Shown here piece after piece: positions 1 through 8,678 of a stretch of 64,000 bases of DNA. The notes beneath the pieces were generated by a model, which worked only from the letters and a program-made list of their open reading frames with translations, did not search any database and was not told where the DNA came from. Made by a program: the position numbers and the translations under genes. Positions within the stretch are counted from its first letter, which is position 1. Every line of letters starts with the position of its first letter. This stretch comes from Trichococcus flocculiformis (GTDB lineage Bacteria > Bacillota > Bacilli > Lactobacillales > Aerococcaceae). The DNA is taken from contig NZ_FOQC01000001.1 in NCBI RefSeq assembly GCF_900113645.1, forward strand, positions 123,103 through 187,102, in the 5' to 3' direction.

Positions 1-94
1 TTAGAGCCCCAGTACAAGGTGACCGTAGGGAACGTTGCGTGGACAGATTTCCTAAATTTCTTTCAGGGCTGAACGAACCCGTTCAGCTTTTCTT
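1..94 (+). repeat. Family B structured repeat, copy B1 (3' part, cut by window start)
   Basis: This is the 3' portion of a repeat also present near 17.1-17.4 kb and 21.2-21.5 kb. Positions 1-50 match the 21.39-21.43 kb stretch (AGTACAAGGTGACCGTAGG then AACGTTGCG), and positions 45-66 carry the block CAGATTTCCTAAATTTCTTT shared by all three copies. It ends in an intrinsic terminator: stem GCTGAACG/CGTTCAGC at 68-87 followed by TTTTCTT, so it reads on the + strand. The 5' part and any promoter lie outside the window. Function is unknown. Confidence 0.75.
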
Positions 95-119
95 ACGTTT
101 TTTTGGGGATCACTCCCAG

Positions 120-731
120 TTATTGATTTTGTTTCCCAAACAGCTGCACAGCATACAGAAATTCTCCGTCATAATGGACACCGATGCCTACCTCACGGAA
201 ATCGGGATGAATCATATTGGCGTAATGGCCTTCGCTTTCCATCCAACCTTTGAACAAAAATTCGGCCATACTTGCTTCGTCCTTGAAATAGGTCGCCATT
301 GCCAGATTTTCTCCGACCGTTTGATAAGGGTACCAGTAATCATCGGTCTGGATGACCGTGTAAAAATCGGTTCCATCCGGACGGGTGTGCGAAAACGATG
401 TCTGGGTTTCAATGGCCCGGTGATCAGCCGCCGCTTTAAGCGTTTCGTTCTTTGTAAGGAGAAGCAAGCCTTGCTCCAGACGAAGCTCATTCAGTAAAAC
501 CATGACTTTATCTTCCACGAGGGTATAGTCGATTTCTTCAGGTCGGGTGAAAGGCGCTATGAGCAGGTCAATGCCTTCAGGGCTTGTCAGCACTTGAATT
601 TTCTCAGCCACATCCGTTTGTACTGCTTGCTCGAGAAACAGGAATTTTTCGTTCAAAATATTACGGTTTATTCCGTATCCTACCAACAATGCTGCTATGC
701 CAGTGAAAAGCAGGCCTCTAATGATTCGCAT
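120..731 (-). CDS. CAP/SCP-domain secreted or membrane-anchored protein
   Basis: A protein of 203 residues. I start it at the ATG at 731 (MRIIRGLLF), which has AAAGGAACGG about ten bases upstream; the open frame extends further back but that part looks non-coding. Residues about 5-20 form one hydrophobic segment, so it is exported and either anchored or cleaved. The C-terminal 130 residues match the CAP (cysteine-rich secretory/PR-1) fold: the FSHTRPDG stretch, the GENLA motif, and the W..S.GHY.N..HPDF block near the end. These motifs carry the usual CAP cavity histidines. CAP proteins of Firmicutes are extracellular and their ligands are poorly known. It is divergent from the lipoprotein gene at 936. 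Confidence 0.85.
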   Translation of the reverse strand: MRIIRGLLFTGIAALLVGYGINRNILNEKFLFLEQAVQTDVAEKIQVLTSPEGIDLLIAPFTRPEEIDYTLVEDKVMVLLNELRLEQGLLLLTKNETLKAAADHRAIETQTSFSHTRPDGTDFYTVIQTDDYWYPYQTVGENLAMATYFKDEASMAEFLFKGWMESEGHYANMIHPDFREVGIGVHYDGEFLYAVQLFGKQNQ

Positions 732-935
732 CCGCACCGTTCCTTTCAGATTTTCGGATAGTTTATTACTGGAAAAATATCCGGCAAATTCAAGTATGTT
801 TCCATTATAGTCAATTCTCCGCACAATGTCCTGAAGAAAGTCTGGGATTCGTTTTTTGATTGATAATTTGCTAAAATGGGGGTAAGAATCGAAAGATGGA
901 GATCTGTTGTGCGGATTGCGGGAGGGGGAATTCCT

Positions 936-1787
936 ATGAATAAAAGGTTTGGATTGCTGCTTGTTGTCTGTGTCGGTGTTTTTGCTGCCTGTCAAAATGA
1001 ATCTGAAACCGAAGATTCTTTGGTGAGCGAACAATCTTCGGTTTCTGCCGAAGCTGAGAAAAGTGTAACTAAAACGATCCTTTTTTCAAGTGGTGTTGAG
1101 GATGGAATCACCAGAGGCGATAAATATAACTATTTTGCGTTAGAAGGCAATGCTGAAGGTTATGATCAAGTGACCACCATCATCGAAGGGACGGCTGTCG
1201 ACTATCGCGAGACGAACAACGTATGGGAATTCGATTATCCTTATCAAGGACCCAGTATTGAAACAGAAATCACCTTCACGACGGATACATCCGTCATATA
1301 TGGCGATACTGGGATTAAACTGGCAGACCTTGCGCCTGAAAGTTATGTCACCATAACTTTCATACCTAATGAGAACCCAACGATAACTCCGCCTGCTTTT
1401 ACGGTCAATGAGGGTGAAGCGCAAAACTTTTTGAGCGACGATTCCGGGATAAATGAGTTGGTGACGGTAACGGAAATCCGGGAAATAGATGCGCTGGAGG
1501 AACTCAACCCGCTTGGAGAAAAACTATTGGAAGTAGAAGTACAATACGTCAACAATGGCAGTGTCGATACCTACATCGCTCCCAACTATTTTTCGGCGCT
1601 TGATGCCGAGGGGAAAATTCTCCCTTTGCGCTACACCCATTTCTGGTTGCATACTGTCGCACCCGGGGAGTCCTTTACAGATAAGATTTATTTTGACATC
1701 ACCAGTGAAGGGCCTTACGCGATCCAATTTTTTGATGGCGCTTGGATCGACAGCGAGGAAGTTGGCGAGACAGTCAATGATATCTAG
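936..1787 (+). CDS. Putative lipoprotein with DUF4352-like C-terminal domain
   Basis: A protein of 283 residues starting at the ATG at 936 behind a strong ribosome site (GGAGGGGGAA at 921-930). The first 19 residues are a lipoprotein signal peptide with lipobox FAAC and Cys19, so the mature protein is likely lipid-anchored on the outer face of the membrane. A Ser/Glu-rich linker follows. The C-terminal about 100 residues (LLEVEVQYVNNG, then VAPGESFTDKIYFD) have the alternating beta pattern of DUF4352-type immunoglobulin-like domains. The function is unknown. It converges with the universal stress protein gene, with a shared hairpin between them. Confidence 0.8.
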   Translation: MNKRFGLLLVVCVGVFAACQNESETEDSLVSEQSSVSAEAEKSVTKTILFSSGVEDGITRGDKYNYFALEGNAEGYDQVTTIIEGTAVDYRETNNVWEFDYPYQGPSIETEITFTTDTSVIYGDTGIKLADLAPESYVTITFIPNENPTITPPAFTVNEGEAQNFLSDDSGINELVTVTEIREIDALEELNPLGEKLLEVEVQYVNNGSVDTYIAPNYFSALDAEGKILPLRYTHFWLHTVAPGESFTDKIYFDITSEGPYAIQFFDGAWIDSEEVGETVNDI

Positions 1788-1834
1788 CTGACTGAAGGAT
1801 ACCAAAAACTACGGTAAAACGTCCTATACAAGGA

Positions 1835-1878
1835 AACAGCCTTGTGCAGCTTAAGCTGTACAGGGCTGTTCTTACGTT
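1835..1878. terminator. Hairpin terminator between convergent genes
   Basis: A long inverted repeat, AACAGCCTTGTGCAGC paired with GCTGTACAGGGCTGTT, spans 1835-1870 around a short loop. TCTTACGTTTT follows on the + side. It lies between the stop codons of the lipoprotein gene (+) and the universal stress protein gene (-) and can serve both. Confidence 0.7.
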
Positions 1879-1913
1879 TTCTGAGGTACGGCTGCAAAAA
1901 TAGTGCGCTACTT

Positions 1914-2348
1914 TTAGGTACGGACAACCAAAACATCACACGGTGCATGACGGACCACGTAGTTAGAGACCGATCCAACAAAAGCCCTGGTGATCGCACC
2001 TTTGCCGGTCGCTCCGATGACGATAAGATCGATGTTGTATTCTTTCGGAAATGCTTCAGCGATGAGCGTCATTGGATTGCCGTTGGTTACAGACTTCTTG
2101 ACTTCAATCCCTTCATTTAGGGCGAATGTCATCATTTCATCGAGGAATTCATATTCCATGTCCTTGTATGCTTCCGTCAATCTGGATTCATATTCAGGGC
2201 TAAGAGGAACATTTCTTGTGTCCTTAACGTAGATAAGGTGCAACGCGGCGTTATTACGTTTGGCAATGGCAACAGCTTTTTTGAACGAATCTTCTGACTG
2301 ACCTGAACCGTCAACGGGAACCAAAATATTTTTGTATTCTGCTAACAT
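1914..2348 (-). CDS. Universal stress protein (UspA family, ATP-binding type)
   Basis: A protein of 144 residues, the usual UspA length. The N-terminus (YKNILVPVDGS) carries the family's first beta strand and Asp. The C-terminal GATGKGAITRAFVGS fits the G-2x-G-9x-G-S/T nucleotide-binding pattern, so this should be an ATP-binding cytoplasmic Usp. GGAGCGGGTAGAA lies upstream of the ATG. Usp proteins accumulate under growth arrest and stress; the exact role cannot be read from sequence. Confidence 0.95.
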   Translation of the reverse strand: MLAEYKNILVPVDGSGQSEDSFKKAVAIAKRNNAALHLIYVKDTRNVPLSPEYESRLTEAYKDMEYEFLDEMMTFALNEGIEVKKSVTNGNPMTLIAEAFPKEYNIDLIVIGATGKGAITRAFVGSVSNYVVRHAPCDVLVVRT

Positions 2349-2484
2349 TTCTACCCGCTCCTTTTTTGAATTTGTTCAGAAAACGCTTCCTATACTCATT
2401 TTACAACAACCCTGTTTGAAAAGGAAGCCGGGAAGCGGTGACAAAAATTAGAATTATTTGGCAGAACTGTTAATCAGAAATGAA

Positions 2485-2496
2485 GCATGCTAAAAT
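2485..2496 (+). promoter_or_regulatory. Likely extended -10 promoter of the thioesterase gene
   Basis: TGCTAAAAT at 2488-2496 fits an extended -10 (TG-N-TAAAAT), 33 bases before the start codon. The -35 is poor. Confidence 0.4.
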
Positions 2497-2529
2497 GAAT
2501 TTACGAAAAAGAAAGGGTTGAAGGCGGAT

Positions 2530-3069
2530 ATGACGGAAACGAACCATGAACAGGAGATCAGATATTGCAGGCAGACGAAGGTGATTCAGACACATCACGT
2601 CTTTCCGTTCGATTCAAATTACCACGGTACTTTGTTCGGAGGCAAACTGATGAACATGATCGATGATTGTGCGGCAATTTCCGGAGAGCGTTTCGGTCGT
2701 ACGACCAATGTGACCGCATCGGTGGACACATTGAACTTCATCAAGCCACTTCCTACTGGCCACTCGGTCTGCATCGATACGTTTGTTTCGGGAGCTGGGA
2801 AGACATCAATGGAAATCTTCACAAAAGTTACCGGAGAAAATCTTCGGACGGGTGAACGGTATTTGGCAGCGACCTGCTTTTTGACCTTTGTGGCGCTTCC
2901 TGATGGGAATGGGCAAAAGGTTTCTCTTCCGAAAATCGTACCGGAAACGGTCGAGGAAAAATTCATCAACAGCGGATATGAAGAAAGACGGAAAAAGCGA
3001 AGAGGCGATCTGGACTACCAAAAACAGCTACATGAACATCTCACGATAGAAATACCTTGGGCGGATTAG
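2530..3069 (+). CDS. Acyl-CoA thioesterase (hotdog fold, YkhA/BFIT-like)
   Basis: A protein of 179 residues when started at the ATG at 2530 (MTETNHEQE). GAAAGGG at 2511-2517 is well spaced for that start; a TTG at 2518 directly abuts it and is less likely. The sequence has the acyl-CoA hydrolase hotdog signature: HHVFPFDSNYHGTLFGGKLM, with the Asn/His/Gly-rich active-site segment, followed by DDCAAISGERF. It would hydrolyse acyl-CoA to free acid and CoA in the cytoplasm. The physiological substrate is unknown. It stands alone ahead of the malate gene pair. Confidence 0.92.
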   Translation: MTETNHEQEIRYCRQTKVIQTHHVFPFDSNYHGTLFGGKLMNMIDDCAAISGERFGRTTNVTASVDTLNFIKPLPTGHSVCIDTFVSGAGKTSMEIFTKVTGENLRTGERYLAATCFLTFVALPDGNGQKVSLPKIVPETVEEKFINSGYEERRKKRRGDLDYQKQLHEHLTIEIPWAD

Positions 3070-3157
3070 TACTTGTAGACAAAATAAGCGCGGCAAGCCT
3101 TGATTTGAAAAGCATGGAAAGAAATACATACAAATGATGGAGCAGGAGTGTGTCAAC

Positions 3158-4789
3158 GTGTCGAAAACTAACGGAAAAGATTTATTGGGTCAGCCATTTT
3201 TGAATAAAGGGACCGCATTCACTTTGGAAGAACGAGCAACATTAGGGCTGGAAGGTTTATTGCCGACCGCAGTGCGTACCTTGGAAGAACAAGGGGAGAT
3301 TGTCTATGCGCAACTGGGCCAACTGACTGATGCTTATTCCAAACAGAAGCATCTGATGAATATCTACGCCCAGAACCGCGTGCTTTTTTACCATGTCATC
3401 GGGAAACACGTGACCGAGTTGTTGCCGGTCATCTATACACCGACCATCGCCGACACAGTCATGAATTATTCGCGGGATTACCAAATTCCCCAGGATGCGG
3501 TCTACTTGGATGTGAATCGTCCGGAAGCGATCCGCACCGCTTTGCTGAACGGCTGCAAAGGTATGGATGAAGAAATCAAAATGATGGTCATCACAGATGG
3601 CGAAGGGGTGCTGGGCATCGGCGATTGGGGCATCCAAGGCATCGCGATTTCAATCGGAAAACTGGCTGTATACACCGTCGCTTCGGGATTGAATCCGCAA
3701 CAGGTCTTGCCGATCGTGATTGATGCGGGCACAAACAACGAGCAGCTGCTGGAGGATCCGTTCTATCTCGGCAATAAGCACAAACGTGTGACAGGAGAGG
3801 CGTATTACCCATTCATCGAAAAGTTCGTTGAAGAGGCATCAGCGCTGTTCCCGGATGTGTTGTTCCACTGGGAAGACTTCGGCCGCGACAATGCCGCCAA
3901 TATACTGGAGCAGTACCGCGATAAAATCTGTACGTTCAATGATGACATCCAGGGGACCGGCGTGATGATGGCGGCTGCGATGGATTCAGTGGTCCGGATC
4001 ACCGATAAGCCGATCACGGAACACAAAATCCTTGTTTTCGGAGGCGGGACTGCCGGTGTCGGTGTATCCGACCAAATCCTCATGGAGATGGTGCTGCAAG
4101 GTGCCGACAGCCAGGAAGCCCGCAAACAGTTTTACATGGTCGACCGCTATGGGCTGGTCACTGATGACATGGCGGATCTTACGCCGGGTCAGCAAAAATA
4201 TGCGCGCGCTGCGGCTGAGTTCTCCGCACCATTGAACGATTTGGCTGAAATCATCGAAGCGGTCAAACCGACCGTGCTGATCGGAACTTCAGGCCAAGCA
4301 GGTGCCTTTACGCAAGCGGTCGTCGAAAAAATGGCAGCATACAATGAACGTCCGGCCATCATGCCGATCTCGAATCCGACCAGATTATGCGAAGCAAAGG
4401 CTTCGGATGTCATTGCTTGGTCCGAGGGGAGAGCGTTGGTCGTTACCGGCAGCCCATCCGATCCGATCGCATACAATGGCGTGGACTATAAAATCGGCCA
4501 GGCGAACAATGCCTTATTGTACCCAGGTTTAGGCTTCGGGATCGTCATCGCAAAAGCCAAGACAGTGACGGACAGAATGCTGTCCGCTGCCGCGCACGGC
4601 ATCACTTCCCTACAGAACTTGGATGAAGCGGGAGCAGCGATTTTGCCGCCGGTTTCCCAGTTGCGCGAAGCCTCGAAATTGGTTGCGGCAGCCGTCATCC
4701 AAGCAGCTATCGAAGATGGAGTAAATGGTGTTGAAATAACGGATCCGATGGAAGCAGTCGAAGCTGCCATCTGGAAAGCGGAGTATTAG
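3158..4789 (+). CDS. NAD-dependent malic enzyme or malolactic enzyme
   Basis: A protein of 543 residues started at the GTG at 3158 (VSKTNG), with AGGAG nine bases upstream; an in-frame ATG at 3134 lacks a comparable site. The large malic-enzyme fold is clear: FLNKGTAFT near the N-terminus, YTPTIADTV, the catalytic region GILGIGDWG-like (GVLGIGDWGIQG), HWEDFGRDNA metal site, FNDDIQGTG, and a Rossmann GGGTAGVG for NAD. The family contains NAD-malic enzyme (malate to pyruvate and CO2) and malolactic enzyme (malate to lactate and CO2). The IADT segment leans to malolactic enzyme, but sequence reading alone does not settle it. It sits 51 bases before fumC, which supplies malate from fumarate. Confidence 0.9.
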   Translation: MSKTNGKDLLGQPFLNKGTAFTLEERATLGLEGLLPTAVRTLEEQGEIVYAQLGQLTDAYSKQKHLMNIYAQNRVLFYHVIGKHVTELLPVIYTPTIADTVMNYSRDYQIPQDAVYLDVNRPEAIRTALLNGCKGMDEEIKMMVITDGEGVLGIGDWGIQGIAISIGKLAVYTVASGLNPQQVLPIVIDAGTNNEQLLEDPFYLGNKHKRVTGEAYYPFIEKFVEEASALFPDVLFHWEDFGRDNAANILEQYRDKICTFNDDIQGTGVMMAAAMDSVVRITDKPITEHKILVFGGGTAGVGVSDQILMEMVLQGADSQEARKQFYMVDRYGLVTDDMADLTPGQQKYARAAAEFSAPLNDLAEIIEAVKPTVLIGTSGQAGAFTQAVVEKMAAYNERPAIMPISNPTRLCEAKASDVIAWSEGRALVVTGSPSDPIAYNGVDYKIGQANNALLYPGLGFGIVIAKAKTVTDRMLSAAAHGITSLQNLDEAGAAILPPVSQLREASKLVAAAVIQAAIEDGVNGVEITDPMEAVEAAIWKAEY

Positions 4790-4840
4790 GACAAAAAGCA
4801 CGTCCAAAAACGGAAGAGCCAACAGGAAGGAACGGGATGA

Positions 4841-6202
4841 ATGGAATATAGGATTGAACATGACTCATTAGGCGAAGTAAAAGTTGCAGCGGATAAATTA
4901 TGGGGTGCACAGACGCAACGCAGTCTGGAAAATTTCAAGATCGGAATCGAAAAAATTCCGATGGAAGTCATCTATGCATTGGTCGAAATCAAGCGTGCTG
5001 CCGCGGCATCAAACCATGAAGTCGGCTTGTTGGATGAGACCGTTACAAAAGGCATCCTTTTGGCGGCTGATGAAGTGCTTGAAGGCAAATGGGACGATCA
5101 ATTTCCGTTATCCGTATGGCAGACCGGAAGCGGCACGCAATCCAATATGAATGTGAACGAAGTGCTGGCGAACCGAGGCAACCAGCTAGTTGACGGCGGC
5201 ATCCACCCAAACGACCACGTGAACAAAGGACAGAGCTCCAATGATACATTCCCGGCTGCTATGCACATCGCCGGCGTGCTATACATAAAAAATAAACTGT
5301 ACCCGGCGATTGAGCAGTTGATCGGCACGCTGACTCGTTTGGAGCAGGAAAATGCAGCGATCGTCAAATTGGGGCGTACCCATCTGCAGGATGCGACGCC
5401 ATTGACATTAGGCCAGGAAATCAGCGCATGGCGCGTCATGCTTGAAGAAACCATGTCCATGATCGAGGACTCCTTGAAATACATGCGCCAAGTAGCCTTA
5501 GGCGGCACAGCGGTCGGAACGGGGTTGAACGCGGATCCGATCTTCATCCAAAAAACGATCGAAAAGGTTGCGGAGCGTACGGGCGAGGCATTCGTTGGAG
5601 CAGAGAACAAATTCCATGCGCTGACCAGCAAGGATGCTTTTGTGCATACGCATGGGGCGGTTAAAGCGTTGGCGGCCAATTTCTACAAGATCGCAAATGA
5701 TGTCCGTTGGCTGGCGAGCGGCCCGAGAAGCGGCATCGGCGAAATCAGCATCCCGATGAATGAGCCGGGAAGTTCGATCATGCCCGGAAAAGTCAATCCT
5801 ACCCAATCCGAAGCGGTAACGATGGCCTGCATCCAAGTGATGGGCAACGACAGCGCCATCGGCTTTGCGGCTTCGCAAGGTTCGTTCCAGCTGAATACTT
5901 ATATGCCGCTCATCGTGAACAGCTTCATGCAGTCTGTCCGCCTGCTTGCGGATGCACTGATCAGTTTTGATGAAAACTGCGCGAGCGGAATCAAGGCGGA
6001 ACAGGATAAAATCAACCATAACTTGACCAATTCCTTGATGCTGGTGACTGCTTTGAACCCGTACATCGGTTATGAGAAAGCAGCCAAGATCGCCCAGAAG
6101 GCTTTTGTGGACGGCACTTCCTTGAAAGAGGCGGCTGTCGCGATGGGGCATGTCACTGCTGAAGAGTTCGATCAGTACGTGGATCCGATGAAGATGGTTT
6201 AA
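4841..6202 (+). CDS. fumC: Fumarate hydratase, class II
   Basis: A protein of 453 residues, typical for the iron-independent class II fumarase, which interconverts fumarate and malate. The signature GSSIMPGKVNPTQSE (fumarase/aspartase superfamily) is present, as are TGSGTQSNMNVNE and the GRTHLQDATPLTLGQE stretch that lines the active site. The start ATG at 4841 has AGGAAGG upstream. Pairing with the malic/malolactic enzyme suggests a short route fumarate-malate-pyruvate or lactate rather than a full TCA cycle; no other TCA gene is in the window. A terminator follows. Confidence 0.97.
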   Translation: MEYRIEHDSLGEVKVAADKLWGAQTQRSLENFKIGIEKIPMEVIYALVEIKRAAAASNHEVGLLDETVTKGILLAADEVLEGKWDDQFPLSVWQTGSGTQSNMNVNEVLANRGNQLVDGGIHPNDHVNKGQSSNDTFPAAMHIAGVLYIKNKLYPAIEQLIGTLTRLEQENAAIVKLGRTHLQDATPLTLGQEISAWRVMLEETMSMIEDSLKYMRQVALGGTAVGTGLNADPIFIQKTIEKVAERTGEAFVGAENKFHALTSKDAFVHTHGAVKALAANFYKIANDVRWLASGPRSGIGEISIPMNEPGSSIMPGKVNPTQSEAVTMACIQVMGNDSAIGFAASQGSFQLNTYMPLIVNSFMQSVRLLADALISFDENCASGIKAEQDKINHNLTNSLMLVTALNPYIGYEKAAKIAQKAFVDGTSLKEAAVAMGHVTAEEFDQYVDPMKMV

Positions 6203-6217
6203 TTTTTTCGGCGAAGT

Positions 6218-6256
6218 GCGGATCGGCAGGCAAGTCCAGTCGATCCGCTTTTGTTG
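6218..6256 (+). terminator. Intrinsic terminator after fumC
   Basis: GCGGATCG at 6218-6225 pairs with CGATCCGC at 6241-6248, followed by TTTTGTTGT. Confidence 0.75.
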
Positions 6257-6297
6257 TCTATTGTTTTGAAACAGGTCAAACACAGGAGGCCCTAAAT

Positions 6298-6852
6298 ATG
6301 GATATAACCTTAGAATTGATGAAGCACAGCACCCTGGAAGGTGATCGGATTTTTTTGCGGCCAGTCGGGTTGGCGGATGCTCCGGATATGTTCGAGTATG
6401 CTTCCGATGAGGAAACGACCCGATTTGTCTTCGAAACGCATCGTGATCGGGCGATGACGGAAGAGGCCATCGCGAATTACTTTCTGGCTGCGCCGGCAGG
6501 AAAGTATGCAATTGTAGTGCAGGACACAAAAAAGATGATCGGAACGATCGATATCCGTCCGAATGCGACTGACCGTATCGCAGAAATCGGCTACACCTTA
6601 AACAAGGCTTACCGCGGGAACGGCTATATGACGGAAGCAGGCAAGCTCATCACAGCGCTGGCTTTTGAAGTTTTGAAACTGGAAAAAGTCTTTGCGATGC
6701 ATGACATGCTTAACCCGGCTTCCGGAGAAGTGATGAAGCGGATCGGAATGCATCCGGAAGGCGTATTACGCAGACATAAAGTCTTCAAAGGGCGTAGCTG
6801 CGATATGGCTTATTACGGAATTTTGAAGGATGAGTATTTTCAGCAAGCATGA
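6298..6852 (+). CDS. GNAT-family N-acetyltransferase (RimJ-like)
   Basis: A protein of 184 residues starting at the ATG at 6298 behind CAGGAGG. It has the RimJ/RimL-type GNAT layout: DRIFLRPV near the N-terminus, IGTIDIRP as beta-4, and the acetyl-CoA loop region LNKAYRGNGYMTEA followed by NPASGEVMKRIGM. It transfers acetyl from acetyl-CoA to an amine; the family includes ribosomal-protein and small-molecule acetylases, and the substrate here is not predictable. Confidence 0.9.
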   Translation: MDITLELMKHSTLEGDRIFLRPVGLADAPDMFEYASDEETTRFVFETHRDRAMTEEAIANYFLAAPAGKYAIVVQDTKKMIGTIDIRPNATDRIAEIGYTLNKAYRGNGYMTEAGKLITALAFEVLKLEKVFAMHDMLNPASGEVMKRIGMHPEGVLRRHKVFKGRSCDMAYYGILKDEYFQQA

Positions 6853-6875
6853 GAAGACTGAACCGTAAAAAAGCA

Positions 6876-6904
6876 TTGCTATTTCGGAGTTTTTTTCATA
6901 CAAT
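6876..6904 (+). promoter_or_regulatory. SigA-type promoter of the proS T-box leader
   Basis: TTGCTA at 6876-6881, a 17-base spacer, and TACAAT at 6899-6904. It is placed correctly for the T-box leader that follows. Confidence 0.6.
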
Positions 6905-6910
6905 AGGTAG

Positions 6911-7160
6911 TGATTGAGCGTAAGGAACAGTAGATGGATGATGGGCAAAGAGAGTCTTTCCTAGGCTGGAAGAGGGACCCCCACTGATCCGTTGAACCTA
7001 CCTGACAGTTTGCCATAGAAATATGGCCGGTTTTCTGCCGTTACCAGATGTTGAGTTGGGCTTTCGCAAATAATGAAGGCCAATGAAGGTGGTACCGCGG
7101 AAATACATCAGGAAAGTATATTTCGTCCTTGTTAAGGATGGATTATGCTTATTTTTTTGC
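6911..7160 (+). ncRNA. T-box riboswitch (proline), leader of proS
   Basis: The leader has the ordered T-box elements: AAGAGAG (AG bulge region) near 6947-6954, a specifier region with CCT at 6997-6999 (a proline codon, in GAACCTACC), and the invariant T-box AATGAAGGTGGTACCGCGG at 7082-7100. A terminator hairpin CGTCCTT-GTT-AAGGATG at 7124-7140 with a T-run at 7152-7158 follows. Uncharged tRNA-Pro would pair with the specifier and with the T-box through its CCA end, favouring the antiterminator and expression of proS. The specifier assignment is inferred from the downstream gene and position. Confidence 0.93.
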
Positions 7161-7196
7161 AATCAAATAAAAATTTTAAAAATCAGGAGGAAAAAC

Positions 7197-8636
7197 ATGA
7201 GTACTTTACAAAAAGAAGATTTTTCGGCATGGTATATCCAAACCATCAAACAAGCTGATCTGATGGATTATTCACCTGTACGCGGCTGCATGATCTTCAA
7301 ACCGGACGGCTATGAAATTTGGGAACATATCCAGGAAGAATTCAACGCACGTTTCAAAGAGGAAGGCATCCGTAACGCTTACTTCCCGATGCTGATCCCG
7401 GAATCATTCTTCACAAAAGAAAAAGACCATATCGAAGGCTTCAGCCCGGAATTGCCATGGGTAACGGAAGCTGCCGGCGAAAAATTGGAAGAACGCTTGG
7501 CCTTGCGTCCGACATCGGAAACGATGATCGGTACGGCTTTCGGTGACTGGATCAATTCTTACCGCGATCTGCCGATGGAAATCAACCAATGGGCGAACGT
7601 GTTCCGTTGGGAAAAGAAAACCTTGCCGTTCTTGCGCACTTCCGAGTTCCTTTGGCAAGAAGGACATACTGCCCATGCCGATGAAGAAGATGCGCGCCGT
7701 CGCACCATGCGCATGCTGCAAGTCTACAAAGAAGTCATCGAAGGCTTGTTGGCAGTGCCTGTCTACGAAGGGCAAAAAACGCCTTCAGAACGTTTCGCAG
7801 GTGCGGTGGATACCTACTCCGTAGAAGCGATGATGAAAGACGGAAAAGCGGTTCAGGCCGGGACTTCCCACTATATGGGCACGAAATTCGCGGAAGCATT
7901 CGACATCAAATACTTGAACCGCGATAACGAGCACGTTTATGCGCATACTACTTCTTGGGGCGTCTCCACACGTTTGATCGGTGCGCTGATCATGGTTCAT
8001 GGCGATGACCAAGGATTGGTTTTGCCTCCTAAGGTCGCAGCAAAGCAAGTTGTCTTGATGCCGGTTGGCCCATGGAAGAAGAAACCTGAAATCGTGGAAC
8101 GTCTGGAAGTATTGCAAAAGGATTTGAAGGCTGCCGGTATCCGCGTTCTCTTGGACGACAGCGATAACTCACCTGGCTTCAAATTCAACGAGTGGGAACT
8201 GAAGGGCGTGCCGATGCGCATTGAATTCGGGCCACGCGATATGGAAAACAACCAAGTCATGGTGAAAATGCGTGACCTTTCCGACAAAGTGGCGGTATCC
8301 TTGGATGAGATCATGGACTTCGTGCCGAAAGCATTGGATGACATGCAAGTCCGTCTCTTGGAAACAGCCCGCGAAAACCGCAAAGCCAATGAATACACGA
8401 ACATCGATACATTGGATGAACTGAAAGCCCATATCGAATCCAAGCGAGCAGCTGGCGAAGTGCCTGGTTTCGTATTGGCAGGATGGGACGGCGAGCTTGA
8501 AACGGAAGCGAAAATCAAGGAAGAAACTGGCTTCACGACCCGCAACATGCCTTTCAACCCACCAGTCGAAAAAACAACCTGTATCGTATCAGGCAAGCCA
8601 GCCAAACACACAGTCTGGTTAGCAAGAGCATATTAA
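7197..8636 (+). CDS. proS: Prolyl-tRNA synthetase, short archaeal/eukaryal-like type (ProS type 3)
   Basis: A protein of 479 residues. I start it at the ATG at 7197 (MSTLQKEDF) with AGGAGG just upstream; an upstream in-frame ATG at 7083 lies inside the T-box and is rejected. It charges tRNA-Pro. The length, the class II motif 2 region RTSEFLWQEGHTAHA, and a C-terminus ending in Tyr (WLARAY) mark the archaeal/eukaryal-like type, not the roughly 570-residue bacterial type with an editing domain. The upstream T-box makes it proline-responsive. Family A repeat A1 follows. Confidence 0.96.
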   Translation: MSTLQKEDFSAWYIQTIKQADLMDYSPVRGCMIFKPDGYEIWEHIQEEFNARFKEEGIRNAYFPMLIPESFFTKEKDHIEGFSPELPWVTEAAGEKLEERLALRPTSETMIGTAFGDWINSYRDLPMEINQWANVFRWEKKTLPFLRTSEFLWQEGHTAHADEEDARRRTMRMLQVYKEVIEGLLAVPVYEGQKTPSERFAGAVDTYSVEAMMKDGKAVQAGTSHYMGTKFAEAFDIKYLNRDNEHVYAHTTSWGVSTRLIGALIMVHGDDQGLVLPPKVAAKQVVLMPVGPWKKKPEIVERLEVLQKDLKAAGIRVLLDDSDNSPGFKFNEWELKGVPMRIEFGPRDMENNQVMVKMRDLSDKVAVSLDEIMDFVPKALDDMQVRLLETARENRKANEYTNIDTLDELKAHIESKRAAGEVPGFVLAGWDGELETEAKIKEETGFTTRNMPFNPPVEKTTCIVSGKPAKHTVWLARAY

Positions 8637-8678
8637 GAGAATGAAGGATGCACTGTGGTCGCAAGCGCCCAAGTGTAT

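Noticed and set aside
5498-6529. Open frame of 343 codons on the - strand
   Set aside because: It runs antisense through fumC and into the acetyltransferase gene; its protein is rich in His, Arg and Pro as expected from a shadow frame, and has no ribosome site.
7083-7196. N-terminal extension of ProRS by 38 residues
   Set aside because: This stretch is the T-box antiterminator/terminator; the ATG at 7197 has AGGAGG and gives the expected N-terminus.
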